From positions 1,178,001-1,242,000 of the forward strand of contig NC_066283.1 of assembly GCF_905404315.1 (NCBI RefSeq): DNA of 64,000 nucleotides. The letters are read 5' to 3'. Below the pieces are notes generated by a model. It saw only the letters and a program-made list of their open reading frames with translations. It did no database searches and had not been told where the DNA came from. Both the position numbers and the translations under genes were made by a program. Positions within the stretch are counted from its first letter, which is position 1, and each line of letters starts with the position of its first letter. Positions 33,023-48,000 of the stretch are shown in pieces. The DNA comes from Leptidea sinapis. Its lineage: Eukaryota; Arthropoda; Insecta; Lepidoptera; Pieridae.

Positions 33023-36000
33023 CTAGTTACAAAAATACACATTAATAATACAGAATTCTCCCCGTAACTTGTCTATGGATAAATTTTTCCAATTAATCCA
33101 TTCATTGCTTTAGCTGTTTTAATCATAACAACATTATAACATAATGATGCTGTAAAGGATTGGTAAAATTATACGCGAATAGGATTAGGCCCCCAGTGAA
33201 AAAAAGGCCCGGAATGAAAGTTGCAGCATAACTTTTATTTCAATACAAAGTAAAACAACCCGTATATTGTTAAGTGAGAAATTGACTGAGATATTAATTA
33301 CCATCTCATTACAGCCATTTTTATTATATTCAGAAATACTTCTGTTAACATTATTCGTAATATTAATATTTTAAGAATAATAAGAGTGTAAGAACATATT
33401 GTTGCGGGAATCAAATCTACGATATTGAATAAACATGTTCATTATACATAGATAAAATAAATACGAATTCTTTTCTTAAACCACAACGTCAACTCAGATA
33501 GATAAAGCATAGATCTACACTTAAAAGTATCCCAAATAGTATCAAAATTATTAAATTTAACTTCAAAACAACCAACATAATTTATTTGCTGTCTGTACTT
33601 AGCGCATATATTTACGCTATGCAGACGTGAAGTCACACTAGTCAACTTTATTTGATATGTGTTTGAATGACTTTATGTAATCAAACTATAAACTGCATTA
33701 GTCTAAAAGATAAAGTATAAAATATTAATTGTCTGCAACGATCTGCAACAAGTCACGTCGAGGGTTAAAGGCATACATTCAACATACTACCCGGTTACAT
33801 TATCTCTGGACCTCACGCCGATGACGTCACGTCGTCACCTTGTTACGGTGTGAAAAACAAGAATCACTAGGATAATATTATTAATAAATAAACAACGATT
33901 TATTTTTTCAGTTTTAAAAAAATAATAAGCAAATTTGGAATTAAAGATTATCTTATGTTCCATTCCCATTCTAGTTCCGGTTCCCGTTTTCGCTCCCGTT
34001 CCCAACATAGATCTATTATTGATATACATAGTTATAGCTCATCGACGTGAATTTAAATTTTTCATAAATCTCGCGGGATCCATTGATTTTTAAAAGCGTA
34101 ACAAACAAACATACATTCACATTTATAATAATAGTAGGAATGTAATGGTGTTGTGTTGTGATGCTTATTCTCATTATTATAATGATGAAAAATTAATGAG
34201 GAAATCTGGATTAAGTAAGAAAAGTATTTTATTCTGGAACTACTATTATAGCGACAAAGAATAACAGAAACAACAGAACTATTAACAACCAAAGTCAAAA
34301 CGTAACAATGAAAACTTCAAAACAAAGCAGTGATATACAGGTAATGAAACTGCAAACTGTACTAACGCTACAGGATGATCGCGTGGGGGTGAAAGGGGAA
34401 CGGGAGGGGGATTCATATTCCAGTGAAGTCCAGTTATCACGTGGCCGTGTAGTAGATTGAGATGGCGTGACTTAACCTCTGTGTTCTTTCACCGCAACGC
34501 TAGATACACACATGAGACTATGTTGGTGTTTTTTTTGTCTACGGAGGAAATTAATTTTAGTCGTGTATCGGCTATAATCGGTATGTATTTTAAATAATAA
34601 AGTCAATAATAACTTAACTTAAAGATTATTATATTACATTTTTTTTTGGGAAATCATCAGCGTCAAAATATATAAAATTATTTATCCCATCGCACCCCAG
34701 AATTGGTGTTCGCCCTGTACTTTTTAAAACTTTCAACCCAGATATTAGTGCTGTCGGACGACGAGCAAATTGTTGCACTATTTATTTGTATAACTAATAT
34801 ATTATAAAAATATCTAAAATCTTAAATCATGCAATTAATTGCGTGTTAGTTGCTGCACAATGTGACATGACTGTGATATGACATGTTAAGGGCTGTAGGT
34901 ACAGTTTTGCAATCAATCAGTAATCTAATTTTGTTGCCAATCTGCAATTTTTTTTACTCACAATTTTAGTAAAAGCAATTTTCATGTTAATTATTTGATA
35001 TATAAATAATAAAAAATGCAGAAAAGCAATACAAAAAATCAACACGATGGACATCTACTATTATATAAAACGTAAATATATTTTGAAAATATTTTTATTC
35101 ATTCAAATTGATATTTTAATAGTATATGGCCATCATGTATATAGGTATAGGTACTCATAGCGCGCTTACACGAGTGTATGCCCAATTTCAATGTCAGAAT
35201 GTTTATAAGGTCGTCAAAAATAATAAGGTTTTATTGAATTTATACCTACGTATGTAACGCGCTCTTTTGACCTAGTTATACAACATGTCGCATACAATAT
35301 TTAGTTGGCTGAAAATGTATAGTATACATACTTAACTCTGGAGAGGGGTAATCTTTCCTTCTAGGAATGGCAATGAAAAAATATTTTAACGACTTTGTGA
35401 TTATTTTGTATTCCCGGGTAGTAAGCAGAGGAAGGGACGATTCAGTTGACACATGTCATTTTCTTGTGCTCTACTGGTATGGAACTCTGAATCAGCTAAG
35501 TACATATACTTGATCGAAGTCAGATTGCAGTTGCATAATCTGTGACTTCATTTTGTCTTTATTAACTCTCTACATGACAAATATGTTTAAAGATATAAAA
35601 TAGTTCTATTGTTTCCTATCTATACTATACTCTCCATTCAAACAACCACGGAAAACTATAGCTAACACCCCCCTCATTACGTCGTTATCCTCATTGCTGG
35701 GAGTCCTGATTTCTCTGAGGAATCGACTTTTTGACAATAGTTCGCCATCTGTGTCTGTCTTTGGCTACGTGCAGTGCGTCAACACACGTATTGCGCAATG
35801 ATCAAAAATAAATTGTTCGTATTCTCGTTTAAGCAACGTTTGGGCAGGACATATTATAGACAATTGATGATTGCGATATCGTCGTGTAAGCGCGTAACTA
35901 ATGTTAGTAATAAATGTAAGCATTACTTATGCGTGCGCGTGAGTGCGTGAGCGTGCGTGCGTGTTCACATGTGGGGGCGGGGCCCGCGCGGCGCTTGCTG

Positions 36001-39000
36001 TTGCTAGAACATTGCCAGTTATGTTAACACTTCTGAAGGCGGAACTCGTCGCAAACCCTTTTCAGGGAGATGATTATTATGCAGTCTATTTTCTAAAGGA
36101 TAGATATTCTCATTTCAATATAGCAATTAGCATAAAAACATAATCTTCAAATATTACGAAAGTTCTTCGTCGTTCACAGCGTACAGCTAGCTAAGATGAA
36201 AATGATTAAGCATTGTATACAGCAGTCATATTATTCCTCTACCCAAAAAGTAGTATATGAAATATATTATTATTATAGTATATTAAATTATTTATCCCAG
36301 CCCACCCCAGAATCAGTGTTAGCCCTGTACTTTTTAAAACTTTCAGCCCAGATATTAGTGCGTTCGGACGACTAGCAAATTGTTGCAGTTTAATTCGTAT
36401 GACTATGTGGTGAGTGGGATAAATAATTTCATATACTACAATAACTAGTTATCACAAGTTTAATATTGTAATATTTACCTTTGTGTAGGTAACTAGGTAC
36501 GCATCTATTGTGGAGTACGCATATGTCCTTTTTATTGAAAAATTTGGCAAATCGAGGTCATCAGTTCAAACCAAAACTCATTATCAAACAAATAAATTAA
36601 AAACAACATCTCATCAACATGAATTTAATCGCGATTACAAGTCTACTAAATTTTTTTTTGGGAAAAAATACAATTTATTATTTGGGACAAGAAACATTGC
36701 TCTAAAATCAAAACAAACAAAGCATACAATATTTTATGACGATACGTGACTCGAGCGGTTAGCTCAGTTGGTCCTTAGATCCCCAGCTGGCCATATAGAC
36801 AGTGTTAAAAAAACAAAAATGTTACCATTAAAGGCAGCGAGCCATGTTCACTTAAACACCAATAATTTGATCTGACGTCACAGCTCAGTAATCATGAGTG
36901 TGTTGTTTGAAGTGCTTGTTGTTATATTGTACTGCTTCATATCGCAATATGATTTTATTAATTGATACTTAATAATATACGCTTCTTATTTCCTTTCCCG
37001 AATAATAAAAAAAAATCACGTAAGTATATAAAAACATTATGATATAACTAAATATTTCCTGTGGTTAAATAAAAGAAATTGGTTCAATTTTTCCATAGTA
37101 TTTTTGCCTTTTGACTGTATGTATGCGTAAACAACCACAAGAGATGCGTACATTTATTTAGAAGTGTTTAATTAAATTCAAATCACCGTTAATGGTAGCC
37201 GAAGCAATGATATTATAGATACAATAACTCTCATGAGCTAAACTATTGAATGGCTTCGTGAACAAGCAATGTGGAGCTATTTAGTTTTAACATTACCTAT
37301 TCATCATACAGGGTGATTTTATATCTGTAGGTTAAACTGGCGTGTTTTATTAGCTCAACGGAAGACAAGCATGTGGTCTTAAAGTATAGCCAATGGCATA
37401 AGATTTGAAATATCCCAAAAAATAATAACACCTTCTTGAGTGTACATACAATATATTCAGATAGTATTAGTAAGAACAGAAATATTATTTTTAACTATTT
37501 TATTAATAATGATAATTGCTCTGATTACTAATTATTACTTCTTGCTCGGCGTTAATAAAATCATCCTGTAAGATACTTATTTAATACGTTGATATGATTG
37601 TTATATTCAAAATATTGATATGTGATCATTTAATAAAAGGGAAATCTATGAACATTGAAATGAAACAGCCCTATTGATGTACTTTGGCTATTTTCATAGT
37701 ATCATGTCTTATGGTATTCTGCTTTGGGGAAATGTGGCAAATATTAACGGAATCTTTGTTTTGCAAGAACGGGCGGTACGATCAATTTAACAGCTACGTT
37801 CTAGATTTTCCCTAAGGGAGTTTTTTTTAGGACGTACATATTTTAACGGTTGCCTCTCAATATATTTATGTCAATGTAATGCACGTGCGTCAGAAATAAA
37901 ATTTGTTTTGAAAAGAGAAGTGACATTCACACATTCAACACAAGACACAAACATAAATTGTGTTTTGATTGTCATCGTCCTCAAAGATGTACTCTTTCTT
38001 CATTTGTGGGTGTCCTCATTTATAATAAAATACCAATTTGCCTTCAAGAATTGCCCCTTAACAGATTTTAATCCGTAATCAAGAATATTTTTAATAAAAA
38101 GGCTTATCTCACTGTGTATGATTTCCTAAATGACAAAAGCGCGTGGTTACTTGGCGAAGCGCAGGGAGAGATGCATACTGTCAAAATAACATAATAAGTA
38201 ATTTAATTTTGATTTAAATTTGTTTATAATTTTTGACAAGTGTGTATAAATACCCAAGTGCTGAATAAATATCGTTGTTTCATTTCAGTGTTTCAATGAG
38301 ATGGCGTTAATTTTAATGGAATAGAAAAAATGGGGAAACAGCAACCTTTCTTTTATTCAATAGTAGCAAGACAAGCTAGCCATTCACCTGGTTTGTGATT
38401 AACTGTTAATAACAAGGTGCAACTCACTGCTCAAGATTCTTGAAAACTCAAAATTCTGAGCTACATCACAACGAGGAATATCGCTATAAATTTTTACACG
38501 CTTTTTATTAGCTTCACCTGTATGTATGTTTGTAGCCGACTCATTTGGGCACGATTTTGACCCACTTTCAGCGGCCAGATTTCGTTCAAACTTAGTAATT
38601 TTATCGAAGACCGATAACAATACATTAAAAAAAATTACTCGATTTTTCAATTTGCAAAATAAGATTTTTGTTAATTTATGTAATTTTTTCATCTATCTTC
38701 GATAAGGCAAGAATTATCTTTATAACCATTATCTTTTCAACCAAAACATGTTTGTTAGTTTTTTTTTTAACTATTTTTATTAATTACAAAATAAATGGGT
38801 AATATTTTTTATTACAACGCATAGTTTCCGAAATTTATTCTCTCTGACCGCTCTGACGTCATAACACTACACACATTCATAAACGTGAGAGAGGGGCGGA
38901 CGGGTGGTCGTTCCGCTGAGCGTCATGTCACGGCGGCGCATTTAGCTTTGTATCAAATATTTAAAGCCGGATCTAAATGAATGGAAGGGTACCTACATGT

Positions 39001-42000
39001 AAATAAGTATGCTGTAAGAACTAGCTTTGTTTCTTTTCAATTTAATATAATAAGTTTGTAGAAATTAGAATAAGTGTTTAATGTTAATAATTGTAATACA
39101 TTTTTTGAAGTTACATTGTTATTAGGTTATGTCATTTAGTATATTTTTATTTTCTCTAATTAATTATTTATTCATTATAGAATTTTTGAATTGAATTTTC
39201 CTTGCCAGTAATCGATCCTATTTTGAAAATGACACACACTGCATTATTACACCATTCGAGAGTGTCGCTAATAAGGAATATATTCTGGAAAGAAACAACG
39301 AATGGTAATTTCTAAAATGCTACCCTCCTTATTTAAGTTTGCAAAAAATTTTTGGAGACGCTTAGCAATCACGTTGAGGATTTTTTTTTAGTTCCATACC
39401 AAAGCGAGTAGCTCTTTTCCAATTGAAATATGCTAATAAATATGCTTCCAGTTATAGATGAAATCGTTGGTTTAATCTATTTTCGAATCACAAGTTTCAA
39501 GTAGGGTTTGCTTTTATAAATTATTCAAATATGTAAATACGAAACAGCTCGCAAACAGTTATATATTATAAAATGAAACAGTTTTTTTTTTAAGTTTGCC
39601 ATTACTTGCCAGAATTCATGTCTTATAAGAGACATTATCGAATTTTCGAAAATCTAAGCCTAAGAAACTCAGCAGGCTTCTTCTATCTTTCAAATCAAAT
39701 TTATTGTGATTTAAATAACCTGACGGCGGTTGTTACATTCCCAATCTGTCATATCATTAAAAAAGTAATTTATGTTATAGTATTCTTTGCCACATAAATG
39801 TATGCTAACAATTCTTTTCAATTTCGTATTTTGTTTTGAATATTTTCTGGGATTATTTATTTATATTGTTAATATAAATGGCCCCACAAAAGACTTACTT
39901 ACTCGACTTAGCCGAACAGTAGGCGTAACAAGTTTATGTTCTTTTCTGGTTTTAAGGTTATGATTATCACAGCCGGTAAAAACGTCGCTAATGTGCCTAT
40001 GTACAAAAATAACATTAACAAGAATATATTGAGAGGCAACAGTCAAGATGTTTAGTTATTAAAATTGCTCTTAATGTTTCTATAGGACCTAGGACCTTTT
40101 TTAGGTTTTTTAAGGTTATAAATAGCATAAATAATGTAATAAAATGTTTAGTTTTTTTTCCAAATCAACGGGTTCAATCCCTGGCTAGGAATATTGATTT
40201 TTCTAAATTCCAATGATGCAGTTTTAGATTTCTTCAAATCGGGCCCGAGACATAAATCCTAATATTTTCTGATTTGGCCATGCATGCCCACTTAAAAAAA
40301 TCATCCTGTATATGGCGGCCTTCCAACTAAAATAGTACTTACCGATTCTTGTAAATTTAAATTGTGATGTCTTTTGACAGTTGCAATAATATTACCGATT
40401 AATATCTAATGGTATCTATATCTACCCCATTATAGTCCAAATAACAAGATTTCATAGCCTCAAGTAACTGTTTTAAGAAAGTCAGAAAAGTGTGTTATCA
40501 TGTAGTATTTTATATATGTAGTATAATATATACATTTCAGTAACTTGTACCACGTACTTATAAATGCTACATAATTAAAGTACGTGGCACATGGTGAGAA
40601 TGTCAAGTCAGGAAACACAAACCTTTTTTTACCAACTTTTTAGCAGGGAAATACTATCTCTAAAAAATATTTCTATAAATTTGTGTTATCTGTTTTATTT
40701 CTACGTAGTAGGTATCTAAATGCAACTAAATATTAAAACTACCACTTTAGTGGGAACTGTTGTCAAGTGCCAAAATCTACCCAATAGTGACAATATGGTC
40801 TTAGTAGTAACACATAACAAAATGACTTACAGCGAAGGACAAACCAGAACGTCCACATTGCGTCTGCGGTGTCGTGCATGGGGCGTACAGTGTGCGTGCG
40901 AATTCGTTTGCGGTACGTTAGTGTCGTCGATAGTGCGTACACCGCTACCGGCGGATATATAGTTAGCGAACTAAGTTTGGAGACGATTTTTTTAATGAAA
41001 ATAAGGGACGAGACGAGTAGGACGTTCAGCTGATGGTAATTAAGACGCCCTGCCCATTACAATGCAGTGCCGCTCAGGATTCCCGTCACCTTGAGATATA
41101 AGATGTTAAGTCTCATTTGCCCAGTAATAGCTAAGGCGCCCGTCAAACCGAAACACAGTAATGCTTACACATTACTGCTTCACGGAAGAAATAGGCGCCG
41201 TTGTGGTACCCCCCAATCTAGCCAGCATTATGTGCGAAGGAGCCTCCGACTGGTAAATTCAGAGTATCTGAACAAGAAATGTAACTTCATGCGGAAGATG
41301 ACTAAAGTAACGATCTGTTATGGGTCTCTTTTGAGTTCGCTTTTTAAAAAAACATTTATTTAGAACACAGAAATATAATATATTATAAGGAATATGAAGA
41401 CTTGATAATACAATAATAATTTTAGAGACCCTTGGGCAGAACCGTAACTTATGAGGAGCGAGCACGAACTGGCTGCCCGCGAGCAGCTAGGGCTTATATA
41501 CTGACTCATGAATGCTGATTGAGATGGAATAGCGATTAGGTCAGCATTAATACCTACATGACCGGGGTATAACAGATCGGTAAGGTAAGAAAACTAGTAA
41601 TTGCCCATGTAGGGTACTTGTAGTGTACGCGACGCCCGGTGGTATTACCGAACCAGTACAAAATAAATGGCCGCTTATCGCAACCGCACACGCATCTACT
41701 ATCGCGGACGCAATCTGAACGCGCCGGCGGTCCTTCGCTGAAGCCGCAGCGTACCACGGTCCACGGTACAACTAGGATCTAATGGCACTCAGTCCTTCAC
41801 TATGAGACCTACGTTTGAAACTCTTATGCTTGTTATATCTATGCATTAACATTACCGCTATCTAGAAGTTCTAGAATTTTCCTCAAGCTTCAGTCGTACC
41901 TGTTGCAACAAGTGCCTAAGTCCTGGGTTGGTGGGCATCATCGGACGCATGATGCGAGGCTGATGGGCGTTACCCACACCTACACCCACACCCACACCAA

Positions 42001-45000
42001 CACCAGCTCCGCGTAGCTGCTGCATCTGTTGCAGTTGGTGTTTCCGTTGTTCCTGAAATCAAACATGAATAATGGCCGTAATGTATAGGGATCCCGCGCC
42101 ATTTTCCAATCCCGCGTGATGCGGGGTTAAGGGCGCGGGAATTGCGGGACTGAAAAAAAGCGCCCACAAGTGTGGAGGCATAAAGGGCATTTTCAAGGTA
42201 ATTTGGCAAGGTAGTAATTTAGCAAACGACAGTTTGGACATGTTGCGTTTCCTTTGTGAAGTGAAAAGGTCACTTAAAATTAAAAGCTGACAAACTTAAT
42301 AATTAAGTAATCATTCTTTACTTTAAAATGTGTTTATTTCGGTTAATTTTTTAATTTAATTTGTGTATTTTTTTTGTAAACGATTTGTTTTGTTTTGATT
42401 TGTTTTTATTCAGAATTTGTTATTGTTTTTTTTGTGAAAAAAGCGGTATAATTTGATTGATCTCATTTTAATAGTAATATGTACGTAAATTAATGTGGAG
42501 TTGATTAATTCATTGTTATGTATTTATTTGCCTTAAATGTGCATATTTTAAATATGCGGGATCCCGAAAATACCGAGACTAAATTCAGGCCGCGGGATTA
42601 GAAGCCCTAGTAATGTATAATAAAATTGACTTCCTCGACTGGTCTCTAGCACGATCATGCATGCGGTGTATTAAATAGTTGTAGCACCAACTTACTTCCA
42701 GCTGTTTGTAATGCTGCTCCTGTTGTTGAGCCACGTGTAGGTGTGACATGATGTCCATCTGGGACTTGAACTGCGCTTCCTGCTGGTGAGCTGCTTCCAA
42801 AGTCTGCTGCAGATGCTGTATCTTCTCCAGGTTCTGTTGCCTGGCGGCTTCCAGCCCATCAAGCTGGCTGACCGGCCTGGGACCCTTTCCACCTTGCCCG
42901 ACTTGTGACACTTGGGCAACCTGCCCACCCATACCGCTCATCATCATATTCTGTGATCAAATCAAAGTCTGTATTATTACTACTATGTGCGGTGTTAGTC
43001 CGGAACGGCGTTACAATATAAAAAGATTGTATTATTATTAAATCATATTCACACAAAAGGCCGTAAAGATAACCGTCGTCCTAGCAAACCAGTTCTCTAT
43101 AAAAGGATTTGAGAAGACTATGCTTGTATAAGCTGTGCCTATTAAGATTCGGCCATATGTGACGTCATCGTCATATGTGCAATGAAATTGAACAGTAATA
43201 ATGGGCGCAACATTATTAATAGAAAATTGTCGTGTAGTTTCTTATATTATTGATTCTGTTAACACTATGAACAAACATAAACTTGTTATGCCTATTACTC
43301 GGTTAAACAAAACAAATGTATTAAGAAATTCATAGGAACTCTTAAACAACATAGATGACTTTATAATCCCCCCGTTCTCGTTTGGTGAAGACGTGTTTTA
43401 AGTTGTGAAGCGTTCCGCCGCTTTGCTTAAGCCGACCAAAGATATACCGTTGATATACTGAAGTCTAGAAGTGACATTAAACCAATTATAATGCTTCGTT
43501 CTCCGGTAAAATCGTCATCACTAAGTGACCTCACTGAGACAGTCTCAATTAAAGATAAACCTATACACGTTACACGCAAAAGGAAAGCTGAACCCGTCCT
43601 AGAAGCAATAGAGACCCTTACAGCAGATATGAATTCTCAATTTAAAAAAATGCGAGAACAATTTACTTCCAAGTTCGATGAACTAAAGATGGAGATGGCG
43701 ACGCGGGATGCAGCAAATGAAATTAAATTTCAAGAACTTGCCACTAAAGTAGAAGATTTACAAAAGATAAACAAAAAAAAACGTCACTATCATACAATAT
43801 ATGCAGGGACAGTTGGAAAACATTCAAAGGCTGCAGAGGTTGAATCATGTCAAAATACGAAACGTTCCTGTGACTCCAGACGAAGATATACTACAAGTCG
43901 TTAAAAGCATTGGATCCAAAATTTAAGAGAGTATCCATGATGGAGACATAAGAACTGCCCACCGTTTACACAACAAAAACAAGGAAAAAATGCATATAAT
44001 TGCAGAATTTAACAGCAGCACCAAAAAAGAAAAGTTCCTTTCATCTTTTAAAAAATACAACAAGGCCCATACAGACAGTAAACTCAACGCAGATGCTATA
44101 GGAGTGCCAAGTAAGACTGGTTCTATAATATATATGTCTGAGCTCTTAACACCTAATGCTAAGCAATTGTATTATCAGGCTCGAATGTTGGCAAAAACAG
44201 AGAACTGTAAATTCTGTTGGGTGAAGAATGTTAAAGTTTTCATTAAGAAAACTGAAGAGTCAACTGCTATCCTCTTACGCAGCACCCAGCAGCTAGACTC
44301 TCTAAAGGAGACTGGCAATAAGTGATCTATCTTGTGACTAGCCTGTAAATCCAAAACATACGTAGGATATCTAATTACTCAACCTGTCATATATTATAGT
44401 TTTATTTATAGTATTGATATAAGTATAGTAGTCTTTACATTTTTTAATATTACACGTTTTAGTATTAATATAAGTATTTCCAATATTATGAAAAATATAT
44501 ATCTATACTATGTACAACTCAAGGTCAGATACCCAAATGATAAGATGTTCAGCCATTTAGATGGCACCGAGTACGGTCTCCTCAGCATCCTCTGTATCAC
44601 AATGGCAGAGGTCTTAATGCCAGCTGTTATAACTTAATTATGTCCTCAGACGTAGTTGACTTGGCCTTGGACATTGACCATTTGTCAATATTCAAGGCCG
44701 TTATTATTGAGAATGCAGAGGATTCTAATCGGTATTTCACACAAGGCAAGAACGACTCACTGACTCTAATGACACAAAATATTAGAAGCATATATAGGAA
44801 TATTGATGAACTAAATGTTTTGTTAACAAGAATGAAGTTAAGTATTGATATCATCATACTTACAGAGTGCTGGCTTTGTAGTGATAGGACAAACCCAGTG
44901 CTTTCTGGATATAAATCGTACAAGACATCACGACTACTAAACCAAAATGACGGACTAGTGACGTACGTTAAAGTGAATTGTCTTTTTCAGTAAGCGAGCC

Positions 45001-48000
45001 CCATCTCATTGAGGCGAACCGCTGACTCTTACATCTGGTGATACATGCATAATCTGTATCTATAGGCCGCCAGCTTTCAGAGATACAAGCAATTTCATTT
45101 CATCACTGGATGCATTATTGAAACAGCATAAAATGTATAACAATATAATTATTGTAGGGGACATCAATATAAATATCAGTCCTGATAATATCACTACCAA
45201 AGGACAATCGGACGAATTTTTATCCCTAGTTGCTAGCCATGGTATTCTACCAGGACATACATTTTCAACCAGAAACAACAGCTGCTTAGATCACATTTTG
45301 CTTAAAACTCGACGTGACAATATTGTGGCTGTGATTAAGACAGACATTACGGATCATGCGTCAGTCCTACTTAACATCTCAAAAACTATTATGCGGCATA
45401 ATATTGAATATAAATCTGTAAAAGGAATTAATTATGAAGCTGCACTAGCAGAGCTACTAACCACGGACTGGCATGTCATTACTGATTCTGCAGATGCTAA
45501 TATAGCAACGAATATGTTTTTCAGCTACTTAGCAAATGTAATCAAACAACATACTGTGGTAAAGAGAGTTGCAAGCGCTAAAAGAAAAATAAAGCCCTGG
45601 ATAACCCCAGGGCTAATAAGATCAATCAGGAAGCGAGACAATCTGCATAAAAAGTGTCGTAAAGCTCCTAATAATATTGAATTGCAAAAAACTTACAGAC
45701 TTTACCGAAACATGTGTAACTCTATTCTCAAAGCAGCCAAACGGAAATACGATAGGCAATTACTAAATAATTCCGTACATAAAACTAAAGATATGTGGGA
45801 TAATATAAAACGAATTTGCAATATTGGTAGTGGTAAAACTAACGAATGTAAGGAACTATTAAGCTTATCATCTTCTCCAATCTATTCTGTAAATATTGTA
45901 AACAAATACTTCGCCACGGTAGGATCCTCACCTGCAGCAGATATATCTGCTAGTCTCTCAGCAGAATTAATGGTGAAAAAAGACAATGAAAAATCTACTA
46001 AAACTCCTGAATCATCGTTTGCTCTCTTTCTTGTAAATGAATCCGAAATTATCATCACAATTAATTCACTCAAATCTCAAAGCGCTCCAGGATGGGACGG
46101 AATATCAAACGACTTTTATAAGAATACTAAATTTGCTATATGCAAACCCATTACACACATTTGCAATACTTGTTTCTTGACAGGAGTTTTCCCCACTGCA
46201 TTGAAAAAATCTATTATATGTCCCATTTATAAAGGTGGAGATAGAGATAGTGCTTCGAACTATCGCCTAATTTCTTTACTTCCTGCACTATCCAAGATTA
46301 TAGAAAAGATCATAAACAAAAAATTGGTGATATACCTAGAGAGTAAAAACTTGTTATCGAATAATCAGTTTGGTTTCCGGCCCAAAAATCAACTTTTACC
46401 GCAGTAACAAAAATAACATATGATTTAGTTAATAACCTGGATTCAGGTAAAAAGTGTTTGGGCGTTTTCCTAGATCTCACGAAGGCATTCGACACTGTCT
46501 CTGCACCCAACCTTTTACATAAACTAGAGCAACTCGGTATAAGGGGTTTTCAGATTAAACTTTTTGAAAGCTACCTTACAAAACACAAACAAGCGGTTAA
46601 AATTGACCAATATCTAAGTGACGAGGTCTATGTTGACTGTGGAGTTCCGCAAGGAAGCATACTCGGGCCAACGCTCTTCACTATATATATTAACGAGCTC
46701 TGTAACATGCAATTACCTAACACTGTCATGTCAACATATGCAGACGACACTGCATTAATATTTTCAGGAAGTACATCGACAGACGTTAAGGAAATAGCAG
46801 AAAGAGGGTTATGCAAAGTATCTAATTGGCTAAAACGCAACATATTGACCCTAAATGTAAATAAAACGAAGTATGTCCCCTTCTCAATTTCAACCAGAAA
46901 CAATCCTGATCAGGACTATCAGATTAAAATACATTCATGTATGCATTTTCCTGGTCGATCTGACTATTACAACTTTCCAAATATCCAAAAAGCTGACCAT
47001 ATTAAATACCTAGGAGTCTATCTAGACAGACACCTGAGATGGGACATACATATCGATAACCAGACAAGCAGAATTAGGAAACTAATATATATTTTTAAAA
47101 GCTTACGACATGTCACAGATCCGGAACTTATAAAAAACATTTATGTGTCCCTGGTACAATCGCTATTAATATATTGCCTACCGGTATGGGGAGGAGTCCC
47201 GAAATCACACCTAATAAGTATAGAACGGGCCCAAAGATGCATACTTAAAGTAATGTTTTTTAAACGTTTTAGGCATCCCACAAAGCAGCTGTATCGTGAA
47301 AATAGGCTAATGAGCGTGAGACAGTTGTATATTTTACATGTGCTTCTATATAAACATAATGAACTCCCATATAACAATATGCGAACAAATTAAGCAAAAA
47401 AGGCTCCGGCATAATGTCTGTCAAATACCATCAAACAAAACAAAATTTACTAATAAACAAATCCCTTTCTTATCAAATTCTCTATATAATAAAATAAATA
47501 AAGATCTAAATATTTTTGAAATGACCACAAATAAACTCAAACATGAAGTTCAAAACTGGTTTCTAACAAAAGACTATAGAGAAACTGAAGAATTGTTAGA
47601 AATTATAACGTAATACATTTAAAATATAACATGACTCTTCTTAGTAAGTTAAACTACTTTAGGATCAATAAATAAAATCCACCACAAAAAAAAATATAAA
47701 TATATTAGTAATATACAACTTATAACTGCATCTTGTCGCATCTAGTAGCTGCTAGTACTGTGTTGATTCATGTCGGTATCAACTCACTTATTGTTTTATT
47801 GAGGGTACATGTAATTTTAATACAACAGCGAAGCACAATTTAATTTGTGCAATGATTACCATTTTTATTAGAAACTGTGGTAATAATGTAGTGTGTTTGA
47901 TTTTCAATTGGTAGACATCCTGTTATTTAATTAAGTGTAACAAACCAAATATGTGAATCAGGTTAGCTACCTAACTACCCAACTGGCGAAATGGTCTAGG

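Larger units (their letters stand above)
43440..47690 (+). mobile_element. CR1-like LINE, nearly full length, mutated, antisense in MED25 intron
   Basis: Contains a 5' leader, ORF1 (43491-44325), an endonuclease/RT ORF2 (44640-47613) and an A-rich 3' end (AATCCACCACAAAAAAAAA). The CR1-group placement rests on the RT style and on the lack of RNase H. Unlike the many short LINE tails in this window, it kept both ORFs, so it is comparatively young. It lies opposite to MED25. Confidence 0.8.

Noticed and set aside
33960..34010. GGAACC-type hexamer run as a functional repeat or telomere-like sequence
   Set aside because: Too short and irregular; simple degenerate sequence is the simpler reading.
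35965..36003. Possible MED25 terminal exon on the - strand (QQQAPRGPRPHM then stop after a CTAG)
   Set aside because: Weak pyrimidine tract and no acidic tail. The exon at 33022-32930 has a better acceptor, correct phase and a MED25-like end.
36740..36790. tRNA-like word GGTTAGCTCAGTTGGT
   Set aside because: Only an A-box-like motif; no B-box or cloverleaf could be drawn.
40548..40595. Hairpin as a microRNA precursor
   Set aside because: Arms of about 12 bp are too short for a pre-miRNA.
41547..41771. Two overlapping open frames on the - strand in a GC-rich patch
   Set aside because: No recognisable motif, no fitting splice sites for MED25, and frames are open only because of base composition.
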